NCBI GenBank assembly: GCA_002404295.1
Contig: DHJK01000063.1
Location: forward strand, 9,636-23,215
Direction of reading: 5' to 3'
Source of the DNA: Legionellales bacterium UBA4722
GTDB lineage: Bacteria; Pseudomonadota; Gammaproteobacteria; DSM-16500
DNA: 13,580 nt
Positions 1 through 7,193 of this stretch are shown one piece after another. The notes beneath the pieces were generated by a model that worked only from the letters and a program-made list of their open reading frames with translations, did no database searches and was not told the origin of the DNA. Made by a program: the position numbers and the translations under genes. How positions within the stretch are numbered: position 1 is the stretch's first letter; each line of letters opens with the position of its first letter.

Positions 1-19
1 CGCTTCGCTCGCAATGACG
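1..19. repeat. Truncated end of a palindromic intergenic repeat
   Basis: The first 19 bases are the reverse complement of the outer arm found in the two complete hairpin repeats further along the window (CGTCATTGCGAGCGAAGCG). The rest of this element lies outside the window, so only its terminal core is visible. It shows that the family occurs at least three times in this region. Confidence 0.7.
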
Positions 20-61
20 GTAGAGGGATAAGCTGTTACAGAGAAATTAATTAACTGAAAA

Positions 62-77
62 GGCTCTGTCGCAAATT
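62..77 (+). mobile_element. Possible solo terminal inverted repeat of an IS6-family element
   Basis: GGCTCTGTCGCAAATT resembles the terminal inverted repeats of IS6/IS26/IS257-type insertion sequences, which start GG(C/T)(A/T)CTGTTGCAAA. No transposase and no opposite-orientation partner end were found in the window. At most this is a relic or a single end. The match is short and was recognised by eye, so chance resemblance is a real alternative. Confidence 0.3.
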
Positions 78-141
78 CAAAGTTAGGGAGTCAATAGCAT
101 TATCCTTCTACCTCACAAAACTTCAAGTTTGCTTTTTTATC

Positions 142-897
142 TCAACGACTCCTCTTTCTTATCTTATCCATGATGCCTACCTTCGCTTTCGGCTCTAAAG
201 GAATTATTTTATTTACTATCTGTATAATTTTATCAATATTATCCTTACCTTTTACAAAAAATCCAACTCCAGAAGAGGTTGATTTCATGTTACCTCGCAA
301 CTGAACTAAATCCTTCTGTAGCTGACTAGGCTCTGTGTTAGCATCGTAGCGCGAAATTAGCTTAAGTAAACCGACAATCTCAGTCTTTCGATCCCTTGCA
401 ATCGCTCTACCTTTGGGAGATGCGTTGGTATATTTTGCAATGTCGCTTAACGCATAATCCTCTTCTAGTCTCGCTAATTCTTTCTTTAATTCATCAGATA
501 CTTTCTCGACTGCTGCTATTACCGGATTCCGTCTTTCATATTCTATCTGTGCATCATTTAATGACTTTATAATTTTATCAATATTACCCTTACCTTTTAC
601 TAAAAAACCAACTCCAGAACCGGTTGATTTCATTTCACCTCGCAACTCAACTAAATCCTTCTGTAGCTTATAAGGACTTACCTTTTCATCGTAGGACGAG
701 ATCGTAGCAATCAATTTCATAATCTCTTCACCTCTCTCTATTGCATTCCTTGTACCAGAGTATGCACTATCATCCTTATTTATAGCAGATAACTTATTCA
801 GAGAGCCAGGCTCTAGGCGTAATTCATATTTGTCTTTTAGCCTCTCTAATTCTTCTGTTAGTTTATCAGATACTGTACTTATTAGTTCGGTTGTCAT
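142..897 (-). CDS. Hypothetical protein made of two tandem ~100-residue modules
   Basis: I do not recognise the family. The protein is 251 residues, predominantly helical and highly charged, with no signal peptide or membrane segment. It contains two modules, about residues 9-112 and 133-227. Each opens with VSDxLxxELxRL and closes with LQKDLVxLRGxMKST, then SGVGFxVKGK, then NIDKII; these cores (78-110 and 193-225) are exactly 115 residues apart. The C-terminus is basic (KIRKRSR). An upstream ATG at 936 would add 13 residues, but the ATG at 897 has a strong Shine-Dalgarno sequence (GGAGGAA, positions 905-911, 9-base spacing), so I take 897 as the start. A secreted or host-directed role is conceivable for such a repeat protein, but nothing in the sequence proves it. 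The gene stands alone, with accessory sequence on both sides. Confidence 0.75.
   Translation of the reverse strand: MTTELISTVSDKLTEELERLKDKYELRLEPGSLNKLSAINKDDSAYSGTRNAIERGEEIMKLIATISSYDEKVSPYKLQKDLVELRGEMKSTGSGVGFLVKGKGNIDKIIKSLNDAQIEYERRNPVIAAVEKVSDELKKELARLEEDYALSDIAKYTNASPKGRAIARDRKTEIVGLLKLISRYDANTEPSQLQKDLVQLRGNMKSTSSGVGFFVKGKDNIDKIIQIVNKIIPLEPKAKVGIMDKIRKRSR
224..323 (-). repeat. Intragenic direct repeat, copy 2 of the module core
   Basis: This 100-bp stretch aligns without gaps to 569-668, with about 8 differences by eye. It encodes the conserved C-terminal half of the second protein module. The N-terminal halves of the modules are much more diverged, so similarity is concentrated here. 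Confidence 0.85.
569..668 (-). repeat. Intragenic direct repeat, copy 1 of the module core
   Basis: Partner of the 100-bp repeat at 224-323, offset exactly 345 bp (115 codons). It encodes the LQKDLVELRGEMKST...KII segment of the first module. The absence of indels keeps both copies in frame. Confidence 0.85.
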
Positions 898-956
898 ATA
901 TTTATTCCTCCAATAACCAGCAATAACTGTCTTCATTTAAAGATGGTTTCTACCAG

Positions 957-965
957 AGTATAGCA
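957..965 (-). promoter_or_regulatory. Extended -10 promoter for the tandem-module gene
   Basis: On the minus strand the sequence reads TGCTATACT: a TATACT -10 hexamer with the TG of an extended -10 element. A TTGAAG (977-982) lies only 14 bp upstream, too close for a normal -35, so the extended -10 would carry recognition. Transcription would start near 950, about 50 bases before the chosen ATG at 897. The same nine bases occur in the promoter of the Sua5-type gene. Confidence 0.4.
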
Positions 966-1178
966 GATATACCAAACTTCAAAAAAAACAGCCCTACGTT
1001 ATCAGTGATGATAAGTTGTTATGGTAGAAATAATGAATTAGAAACAATAAGATACCTCTTGAATAAATGGCAAATCCTTCCCTAAAATAATTTCTATGGT
1101 TTGTATACATTTGAGTTAATTGATTGCTTCCGGAGAAGAGCCAAAACTATATCAACCCCTTTTACATGGAGTTAACAC

Positions 1179-3290
1179 TCACATCTTCATAGATTTATTT
1201 TTTCGAGCTATTTGTTTATGCACCTTTCCAACTACCGGTATATCAAAAACGAGTTCTTGCTCACCATCACGTGTCATGATTTTACCGTAGACTTGCACCT
1301 TATCACGGTAGTCACCTTTAGGCTTTAACTTAAATACCATCCCTCTGAAAGAAGGATCCAACAAGCCCATTCTCTTTAAAGCCCTTTTTTCACTTGGCAG
1401 ACACAATTTAACACCTTGGCCATACAGCCCCCTGATTCGGGCTCTATGTAATAGGTCATTCAGTTTTGGCAAGACCTTATCAAACAATTGATCGCCCATG
1501 GCTTCTCTACAAGCTCGATGATCCAACCGCGCTTTAACAGGTTTGCCAAAGATGGCATATTCGCATGAAAATTCTTCTTTGTCCTCGCAAGGGCTAGCCT
1601 CTTTATAGACTAAAGAAAGTTTAGTCATGGCATCCATGTATTTTTGTCTTTTAGATTCTTTATCGCGATCTTGTTCTTCTTGTGAATTACGGACTGTAGG
1701 TTCAGGTGAAGAATTTATTTGTATTGGGGGTAAAATGGATGTGACAGGTTTAAGAATGGCAGGCAGCGGAGCCACACTCACAGAATTTGAAGCTGTATCT
1801 ATAGAATTCACTTTACGTCGAATGGTTTTCTCTTTTTTAGGTTTTATCACAATTGGAGCAGGCGGCTCTTCTAACACAGCTACACTTTTCTGAAATTTGA
1901 GTTCTCTTGCCTTCAGCTCGCACTTCTTCTTTGATAACACCACTGCATGCTTAGCAATCTCCTTATCCAGATTACTGAATACTTCTTTTAGCTCAATATC
2001 AGTTGAAGTAGTATGTTTTCGCAATACGCTTATAGTACTCTTTAGATTATTTATAGTAAGTTCAACAATGGCAATTCTGTGTTCGAGTTCACGTATGCGC
2101 GGCAATCCCTCCTCAACGAGAACAACGGATAAAGCTGGAGTTTCATCGTTTAAGTTTAAAGTAGTTCCACCCTTATAGCATACGTCTTCATTATCAAATA
2201 ATGATTCAACCGCTTGCGTTATATGACCAAGCACTTTTTTTAGATGGAGTACGCTTATAGCAATCGCATCGAGATCTAATGCGACAGTAGCCATATCTGA
2301 ACATGTATTTGCAAATCTAATAGCTTGCCTAACTAAGCAAATTTTTTGCACTGATTCTCTAACCATTTCCTGTAATTTTAATTCGCTTTGTAAATACTCC
2401 CCCAATATTTGTTGATAATGATCAAGGTTAATTGCACTTTTACAATTTTGCATCATATGCTGTACATAACCGAGATATACAAGGGATTCTGGCTCTTCTA
2501 CTGTATGTTTGAAATAGGACATCATTAGTAAAATTTGTGCATGCTTGTTATAACCAATTAAATAGCTGGTGCATAGCGCATTTAGAAAGTCAGGACTTCT
2601 TAAATAATACATATCTACTTCTTTTACATTCGATAAAATCCTCGAACAACGTAAGCTTTCGTATATTGAAGAGATGGATCGACATAGCAAAACACCTTGT
2701 TCAGGATCTTTATAAATGGCATCCGTAAAATGAGTTGATATCAGAAAATTGGAAATATAATGCAAACAATCTCCTACTTCTCCTACGCACTCTTTCATTC
2801 TATGTCGATTATCTGGATCCTCAATAATTGAAAAGTAATAATAAAATTCAATCAACGTTAATCTCTTCCGCGTGGCTTCAATTAAACATCGAAGACTGCT
2901 GGAAAATAAATGTGGTTTATCGGAAAAACAAGACGTCATGCTATCAGAAAATTCTTTTTGATCTTTTGCCAAAGAGTCCATTTCTTCTTCAACATTGTCC
3001 ATCAATGCGTTGTAAGCATCGATTGAGTTACATTGAGAAATATAAAAAATTAATTTTTTCTTATAAGCAACATTAAAATAATAGGCGGAACCCAGAATAG
3101 AATAACTTTCCTCATCTTCTAACACACAAAAATCTTGCATTTTTGTTCTTAATGCAACAACCTTCGTATCATCTTCAGACACAGTTTCATTTGGCACATT
3201 GCTTAAAAGTGGGGGATCTATGATTCCTAACAGGGGATTTCGTTTTGTGTTCCGTTCATGAAATAATAGACCTACCGGACTTCTCATCAT
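1179..3290 (-). CDS. Large unrecognised multidomain protein
   Basis: The 703-residue product matches no family I can name. Regions visible by eye: residues ~40-370 are mostly helical and rich in Cys, Tyr and Leu; ~393-475 form a probable coiled coil (IRELEHRIAIVELTINNLKS onward); ~476-545 is a Pro/Lys/Ser-rich linker with charged runs; ~570-695 is a compact basic C-terminal domain (CEYAIFGKPVKARLDHRACR through VFDIPVVGKVHKQIARK). There is no signal peptide or transmembrane segment. The start is well supported: AGGAG at 3298-3302 sits 7 bases before an ATG-ATG pair. Size, coiled coil, disordered linker and terminal domain would fit a secreted effector or toxin-like protein, but that is inference only. 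It is monocistronic, about 240 bp upstream of the tandem-module gene on the same strand. Confidence 0.8.
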   Translation of the reverse strand: MMRSPVGLLFHERNTKRNPLLGIIDPPLLSNVPNETVSEDDTKVVALRTKMQDFCVLEDEESYSILGSAYYFNVAYKKKLIFYISQCNSIDAYNALMDNVEEEMDSLAKDQKEFSDSMTSCFSDKPHLFSSSLRCLIEATRKRLTLIEFYYYFSIIEDPDNRHRMKECVGEVGDCLHYISNFLISTHFTDAIYKDPEQGVLLCRSISSIYESLRCSRILSNVKEVDMYYLRSPDFLNALCTSYLIGYNKHAQILLMMSYFKHTVEEPESLVYLGYVQHMMQNCKSAINLDHYQQILGEYLQSELKLQEMVRESVQKICLVRQAIRFANTCSDMATVALDLDAIAISVLHLKKVLGHITQAVESLFDNEDVCYKGGTTLNLNDETPALSVVLVEEGLPRIRELEHRIAIVELTINNLKSTISVLRKHTTSTDIELKEVFSNLDKEIAKHAVVLSKKKCELKARELKFQKSVAVLEEPPAPIVIKPKKEKTIRRKVNSIDTASNSVSVAPLPAILKPVTSILPPIQINSSPEPTVRNSQEEQDRDKESKRQKYMDAMTKLSLVYKEASPCEDKEEFSCEYAIFGKPVKARLDHRACREAMGDQLFDKVLPKLNDLLHRARIRGLYGQGVKLCLPSEKRALKRMGLLDPSFRGMVFKLKPKGDYRDKVQVYGKIMTRDGEQELVFDIPVVGKVHKQIARKNKSMKM

Positions 3291-3355
3291 AACAACACTC
3301 CTCGTTTAATCTTATAGATGGCGCATTTTTTATGCATAGCATTAATTGTATACAT

Positions 3356-3364
3356 ATTATGCCA
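3356..3364 (-). promoter_or_regulatory. Possible promoter of the 703-residue gene
   Basis: The minus strand reads TGGCATAAT, a CATAAT -10 hexamer preceded by an extended -10 TG. No good -35 is present 17 bp upstream. The surrounding 70 bp is very AT-rich and offers other -10-like hexamers (TACAAT, TATAGT), so the exact site is uncertain. The expected leader is about 60 bases. Confidence 0.3.
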
Positions 3365-3427
3365 TACTATAAGAATAAAACACAGATATGCGCGCGCCAA
3401 TCTTATATAAACTTAAATGTCGCGCAC

Positions 3428-4378
3428 CTAAAAACTCGCTTTGACCAAACGATCACGTATCGCTAACCACTCACCGTCCTCCGGTACATCTTCAATCACG
3501 ATTCGCTTAACTTGCTGATTATCCAAGGTTCTTAACGTTTGATATAACGCATGCGCGTATGATTTAGCATCTGGCGGCATCATGACACAGTTTATTTTTT
3601 TGTTATCCGTCACAACAGGGGTTCTTAGGACCAAAGCAATCGGTAAATCAGCTTCACTCACCGTCGTTAACAATTGTGAGATCTCAACAGCTGAAAATAA
3701 CTGCGTTTTTGTAACCGGCGCATAATGAGACTCTAGCGAACCCGATACTCGCGGGGCGTGATGATACGAAGTAGATAGAGCCTCATGCAGCACTGCCACA
3801 ATTTGCACCGCCGTAATCATACCCGGCCGTAAAATAACAGGATGATCTCCAGTCACATCCACAATAGTCGACTCTAAGCCAATTTCACAAGAGCCGCCTT
3901 CTAAAATCAAATCAACTGCATTTCCTAGCTCTTCACGTACTGCAGCTGCAGTTGTAGGGCTAATTCGGCCAAAACGATTTGCGGATGGTGCTGCAATTCC
4001 GCTACCAAAACCTTCTAGCAAAGCTTGGGCTACTGGGTGACGAGGGATGCGAATCCCTATGGTCTGCTGATGGCCTGTGACTATATCTAAAACATGTGGC
4101 GCTTTAGGCAAAATCAAAGTCAAAGGCCCTGGCCAAAATGCCTTAGCTAAACGCTGCGCGATCGGTGAAACATGGCTGACCCATTCGTCCAACTGTGACA
4201 TATTTGCCAAATGCACAATGAGGGGATGATCTATAGGGCGTTGTTTAGCTTGGAAAATTTTACGTAACGCGTCTGGGTTTTTAGCATCTGCGCCTAAGCC
4301 ATAGACCGTTTCAGTGGGCATTGCGACAAGGCCGCCCTCTTGTAAAATTTTAATAGCTTGATTGATTAAAGACTGCAT
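3428..4378 (-). CDS. sua5: L-threonylcarbamoyladenylate synthase, Sua5 type
   Basis: This cytoplasmic enzyme makes threonylcarbamoyl-AMP from threonine, bicarbonate and ATP, the first step of t6A formation at position 37 of ANN-decoding tRNAs. The catalytic YrdC domain spans residues ~1-190, with PTETVYGLG at 21-29, KQRP at 45-48, FWPGPLTLIL at 81-90, PSAN at 131-134 and the LESTIVDV strand at 168-175. A linker with SHYAP (217-221) leads to the C-terminal Sua5 domain (~222-316), which YrdC/TsaC-only proteins lack. Length 316 fits the Sua5 form. The start has a modest AGGCG ribosome site (4384-4388). The gene is divergent from scpA; a YrdC/YciO-family gene next to scpAB-rluB is a common gammaproteobacterial arrangement, usually co-directional. 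Confidence 0.93.
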   Translation of the reverse strand: MQSLINQAIKILQEGGLVAMPTETVYGLGADAKNPDALRKIFQAKQRPIDHPLIVHLANMSQLDEWVSHVSPIAQRLAKAFWPGPLTLILPKAPHVLDIVTGHQQTIGIRIPRHPVAQALLEGFGSGIAAPSANRFGRISPTTAAAVREELGNAVDLILEGGSCEIGLESTIVDVTGDHPVILRPGMITAVQIVAVLHEALSTSYHHAPRVSGSLESHYAPVTKTQLFSAVEISQLLTTVSEADLPIALVLRTPVVTDNKKINCVMMPPDAKSYAHALYQTLRTLDNQQVKRIVIEDVPEDGEWLAIRDRLVKASF

Positions 4379-4409
4379 TTTAACGCCTGACTATATAAAG
4401 AATCGCGCG

Positions 4410-4438
4410 AGTATAGCACCATCTCCTCGACCTCACAA
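4410..4438 (-). promoter_or_regulatory. Promoter of the Sua5-type gene
   Basis: On the minus strand TTGTGA (4433-4438) and TATACT (4410-4415) are separated by exactly 17 bp, and the -10 carries an extended TG (TGCTATACT). The predicted start near 4403 gives a leader of about 24 bases, enough for the ribosome site. Confidence 0.6.
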
Positions 4439-4579
4439 AATTTCGCCAACCTAATCGTAAACGTGCCAGTCTTTTTAAATAATTGTGTGAGCCTCATCTA
4501 AAAGATGAATTATCAAAGCCTTGCGAAGACGAGAAGAGAACACTGCCAATCTTCATGATATTATTGTAAAAAAAATAAC

Positions 4580-4609
4580 TTAACACCCACCCCCTATTTC
4601 CGGTAAAAT
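4580..4609 (+). promoter_or_regulatory. Promoter of the scpA-scpB-rluB operon
   Basis: TTAACA (4580-4585) and TAAAAT (4604-4609), each one mismatch from consensus, are 18 bp apart. The predicted transcription start is 4616-4617, that is, at the scpA ATG itself. No Shine-Dalgarno sequence precedes this ATG, so a leaderless message is possible. With the promoter at 4410-4438 it makes the 238-bp gap a divergent control region. Confidence 0.5.
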
Positions 4610-4616
4610 ACCCCCC

Positions 4617-5435
4617 ATGAATGATACCACCCAAACACCGCCATCCCCAGAAACCCCCCACCCTATTGCTATGGTAGGTGGTCTTGCTTTCACCAGTTTA
4701 CCCAAAGACCTATATATACCACCTGACGCTATGGAAGTCTTTCTGGAAGCCTTTGAAGGCCCCTTAGATCTCTTACTGTATCTAATCAAAAAACAAAACA
4801 TCGACATCCTCAACATTCCTATTGCCGAAGTCACTCGTCAATATATGGAATACGTTGAATTAATGAAAACCGTATCCCTCGAATTAGCAGCTGAATACCT
4901 AGTCATGGCCGCCATTTTAGCCGAAATCAAATCTCGCATGTTACTCCCCCGCCCTGAAAGCATGGAAGGCACCGAAGAAGATCCACGGGCTGAACTCATC
5001 CGCCGCTTACAAGAATATGAACGCTTTAAAAAAGCCGCAGAAGACATGGATAAACTGCCACGTCATGGACGTGATAATTTTATGGCAACGCTCAGCACCA
5101 ATGACATGGTATTTGAAAGACCCCAACCTAACGTCTCATTACAAGAATTAGTGCTCGCGCTCTCTGATGTCTTACGCCGTACAGAATTAAGCGCAAGCCA
5201 CCAAATTCAGCTTGAAACCATGAACATACGTGAGCGAATGACATCGATTTTATCCGCTTTACAACAAAACGAATTTGTTACTTTTTCCAGTTTATTCACC
5301 CCCAGTGAGGGCAGATTAGGCGTAGTGGTTACTTTCCTCGCTATGTTAGAATTACTCAAAGATAATGTGATTGAGTTTGTGCAATCCGTAGCGTTTGGGC
5401 CTATTCATCTTAAAGCAGCAGTTGCAGCAGGTTAA
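4617..5435 (+). CDS. scpA: Segregation and condensation protein A
   Basis: ScpA is the kleisin that bridges the two SMC heads in the bacterial condensin complex and binds a ScpB dimer, helping compact and separate sister chromosomes. The N-terminal SMC-binding region carries the hallmark EVFLEAFEGPLDLLLYLI (40-57) and a helical stretch through ELAAEYLVMAAILAEIKSRM (88-107). A variable acidic linker follows, then the C-terminal winged helix (~200-267). At 272 residues it has the N-terminal extension (LPKDLYIPPDAMEVF) usual in gammaproteobacterial ScpA, so the start must lie upstream of residue 28. ATG 4617 is chosen; an in-frame ATG at 4671 is the alternative, and neither has a ribosome site. 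scpB starts 5 bp after its stop, so the two are translationally linked. Confidence 0.95.
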   Translation: MNDTTQTPPSPETPHPIAMVGGLAFTSLPKDLYIPPDAMEVFLEAFEGPLDLLLYLIKKQNIDILNIPIAEVTRQYMEYVELMKTVSLELAAEYLVMAAILAEIKSRMLLPRPESMEGTEEDPRAELIRRLQEYERFKKAAEDMDKLPRHGRDNFMATLSTNDMVFERPQPNVSLQELVLALSDVLRRTELSASHQIQLETMNIRERMTSILSALQQNEFVTFSSLFTPSEGRLGVVVTFLAMLELLKDNVIEFVQSVAFGPIHLKAAVAAG

Positions 5436-5440
5436 TACTT

Positions 5441-6097
5441 ATGAATAATGTTACCCCTGAGTTACTTATCCAAATTTGTGAAGCCGCGATCATGGTTGCA
5501 GGCCGACCACTCACGATCGTCCAACTGCAAAAATTATTTGAAGAAACAGATATGCCAGAATCTCATGAAGTCCGTACTGCGCTTTCTGCTATTCAAGAAA
5601 AATACCAAGATAACGGTATTGAATTACGTGAAGTGGCAAGCGGTTTTCAATTTCAAGCGCGCACTGCCTTAAGCCCTTGGTTATCCAAACTTTGGGAAGA
5701 GCGCGCACCGCGCTATTCTCGCTCTTTTTTAGAAACACTTGCACTGATTGCGTATCGTCAACCGATCACCCGTGCCGAAATAGAAGAAATCCGCGGCGTC
5801 ACTGCAAGCTCCCATCATTTTAAAACATTGATGGAACGCGAGTGGATTCGCGTCATTGGGCATCGTGATGTGCCCGGTAAGCCGGCACTCTATGGCACTA
5901 CTAAAGATTTTCTTGATCATTTTAATTTGAAAAGCTTAGATCAGCTGCCTACTTTAAGTGAATTAAAAGATCTCGCTTGCCAAGAGGCAAAATTGCAAGT
6001 ACAACTGGAACTGACTAACCAAGATACTGAAACCCCTACAGAAACCATTTCTGAGCCAACCCTTGAATTAGAAACCACGACATCCAATGATAACTGA
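5441..6097 (+). CDS. scpB: Segregation and condensation protein B
   Basis: ScpB dimerises through tandem winged-helix domains and embraces the central part of ScpA in the SMC-ScpAB condensin. The second winged helix contains the family signature FLETLALIAYRQPITRAEIE (97-116), followed by EIRGV, and the closing GKPALYGTTKDFLDHF (146-161). The C-terminal tail (~186-218) is Thr/Glu-rich and probably disordered, as is common in this family. Length (218) is normal. The start ATG follows the scpA stop by 5 bases, with a weak AGG inside the last scpA codons, suggesting translational coupling. The end overlaps rluB by 11 bp. Confidence 0.95.
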   Translation: MNNVTPELLIQICEAAIMVAGRPLTIVQLQKLFEETDMPESHEVRTALSAIQEKYQDNGIELREVASGFQFQARTALSPWLSKLWEERAPRYSRSFLETLALIAYRQPITRAEIEEIRGVTASSHHFKTLMEREWIRVIGHRDVPGKPALYGTTKDFLDHFNLKSLDQLPTLSELKDLACQEAKLQVQLELTNQDTETPTETISEPTLELETTTSNDN

Positions 6098-6830
6098 AAA
6101 AATACAAAAAGTACTCGCCAACGCCGGACTTGCCTCACGTAGACAAATTGAAGTCTGGATACAAGAAGGCCGCATCCACGTCAATGGCCAAATAGCCAAA
6201 TTAGGCGATCGCATCAACGCAAGCGCCAAAGTGCGCGTCGATGGACGCGAGGTGCCGCTGATGAAAAGTGCCAGCCAAAAAACGCGTGTACTTCTTTATC
6301 ACAAACCAGAAGGCGAAATTTGTTCTCGCAAAGATCCTGAGAATAGACCTACGGTTTTTGATCGCTTACCTCTATTACGCAATGGCCGCTGGATTTCAGT
6401 AGGCCGTTTAGATTTCAATACATCGGGTGTTTTATTACTGACAAATGATGGCGAACTAGCACATCAACTGATGCATCCTTCTAAAGAAATTGAACGTGAA
6501 TATGCGGTACGCGTCCAAGGTCAAGTCAGTTCAGAGATGTTAAACAACATGAAAGACGGCATTCCACTTGAAGACGGAATCCCTGCACATTTTGATGTGA
6601 TCACAGATGCGGGTGGAGAAGGTACTAACCATTGGTATCATGTGATGGTGAAAGAAGGCCGAAATCGTGTTGTGCGTAAACTTTGGGAATCTCAGGGTGT
6701 GAAAGTCAGTCGGTTAATTAGAATTCGTTTTGATGCTATTACTTTGCCTCGTTTTTTGAGACGCGGGCGATGGATGGAATTGGAAAAAGAAGCGGTTTGT
6801 GATTTGATGAATTCGATTTCTCAAAATTAA
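6087..6830 (+). CDS. rluB: 23S rRNA pseudouridine synthase B
   Basis: RluB isomerises a uridine of 23S rRNA (U2605 in E. coli) in the peptidyl-transferase region. An S4 RNA-binding domain occupies residues ~3-50 (KIQKVLANAGLASRRQIE onward), followed by the RsuA-type catalytic domain. The catalytic aspartate is D109 in GRLDFNTSGVLLLTNDGE (106-123), and KEGRNRVVRKLWE is the conserved late motif. The protein (247 residues) ends soon after the catalytic core and lacks the long basic tail seen in E. coli RluB. Its ATG lies inside the last codons of scpB (11-bp overlap, different frame), so it depends on translation from scpB. RluE/RluF are related, but the S4 domain, motif set and scpAB linkage favour RluB. 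Confidence 0.92.
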   Translation: MITEKIQKVLANAGLASRRQIEVWIQEGRIHVNGQIAKLGDRINASAKVRVDGREVPLMKSASQKTRVLLYHKPEGEICSRKDPENRPTVFDRLPLLRNGRWISVGRLDFNTSGVLLLTNDGELAHQLMHPSKEIEREYAVRVQGQVSSEMLNNMKDGIPLEDGIPAHFDVITDAGGEGTNHWYHVMVKEGRNRVVRKLWESQGVKVSRLIRIRFDAITLPRFLRRGRWMELEKEAVCDLMNSISQN

Positions 6831-6907
6831 GAAAAATAAATGTCATAGCTCACCCCCATCTTGTCATTGCAAGCTGAGTTATCTTCACAAACTTTGATTT
6901 AATCTAA

Positions 6908-7025
6908 GTCGTCATTGCGAGCGAAGCGAAGCAATCCAGCTCGAAAGCAAAGCTTAGTACCTAAGATCAGCTTTCTGAAGCGTTGCTTTCGAGCTGGATT
7001 GCTTCGCTTCGCTCGCTATGACGAC
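6908..7025. repeat. 118-bp palindromic intergenic repeat (copy B)
   Basis: Two arms of about 48 bp (6908-6955 and 6978-7025) are inverted copies with only two or three mismatches. They start GTCGTCATTGCGAGCGAAGC and continue through GAAGCAATCCAGCTCGAAAG. The loop is about 22 bases. The element sits between rluB and the oppositely oriented mutS transcript. As RNA it would form a very long hairpin from either side, so it could terminate or protect both 3' ends. The outer core GTCATTGCGAGC is shared with the copy at 9944-10080 and with the fragment at 1-19. The 6831-6907 stretch before it holds no gene, only a short look-alike (GTCATTGCAAGC, 6863-6874). Confidence 0.9.
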
Positions 7026-7039
7026 GGCGAGGCGAGCTA

Positions 7040-7192
7040 TTACAATAAATTTCTCCACGTTTCATCTTCTTCTAACCCATCCGAAACCGTGACCTCAAAC
7101 GCATCATCCAATTCCAAATTCGCCTCTTTATAACAAGCTTCCAATTGTGCTTGTTGTAACAAGCAAAGCGCCTTTATACTAATAAACATCAT
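7040..7192 (-). CDS. 50-residue acidic protein coupled to mutS
   Basis: A 50-codon ORF begins one base after the mutS stop (TAG-A-ATG-ATG) and ends at 7040. Its product runs MMFISIKALCLLQQAQLEAC, then YKEANLELDDAFEVTVSD, then GLEEDETWRNLL. It has a short hydrophobic/amphipathic start, and the rest is strongly acidic. GGAG in the last mutS codons lies about 10 bases before the first ATG, so reinitiation or coupling after mutS is plausible. I recognise no family. The acidic tail ending in DETW is reminiscent of the C-terminal tails of some small type II antitoxins, but no toxin partner is adjacent; a remnant of a longer gene is equally possible. The hairpin repeat begins 15 bp downstream. Confidence 0.5.
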   Translation of the reverse strand: MMFISIKALCLLQQAQLEACYKEANLELDDAFEVTVSDGLEEDETWRNLL

Positions 7193-7193
7193 T

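Noticed and set aside
121..141. Terminator (AAACTTCAAGTTT followed by T-run) near the left end
   Set aside because: The arms leave almost no loop, and a workable hairpin has only about four A-T-rich pairs. It also points in the wrong direction for the adjacent minus-strand gene.
1627..3076. Several plus-strand ORFs of 63-93 codons opposite the 703-residue gene
   Set aside because: They are antisense shadows of a long, well-started gene and have no ribosome sites or recognisable motifs.
6915..7133. 72-codon plus-strand ORF running through the palindromic repeat
   Set aside because: Its first half is the translated repeat, a common source of spurious ORFs, and its second half is antisense to the better-supported mutS-coupled mini-ORF.
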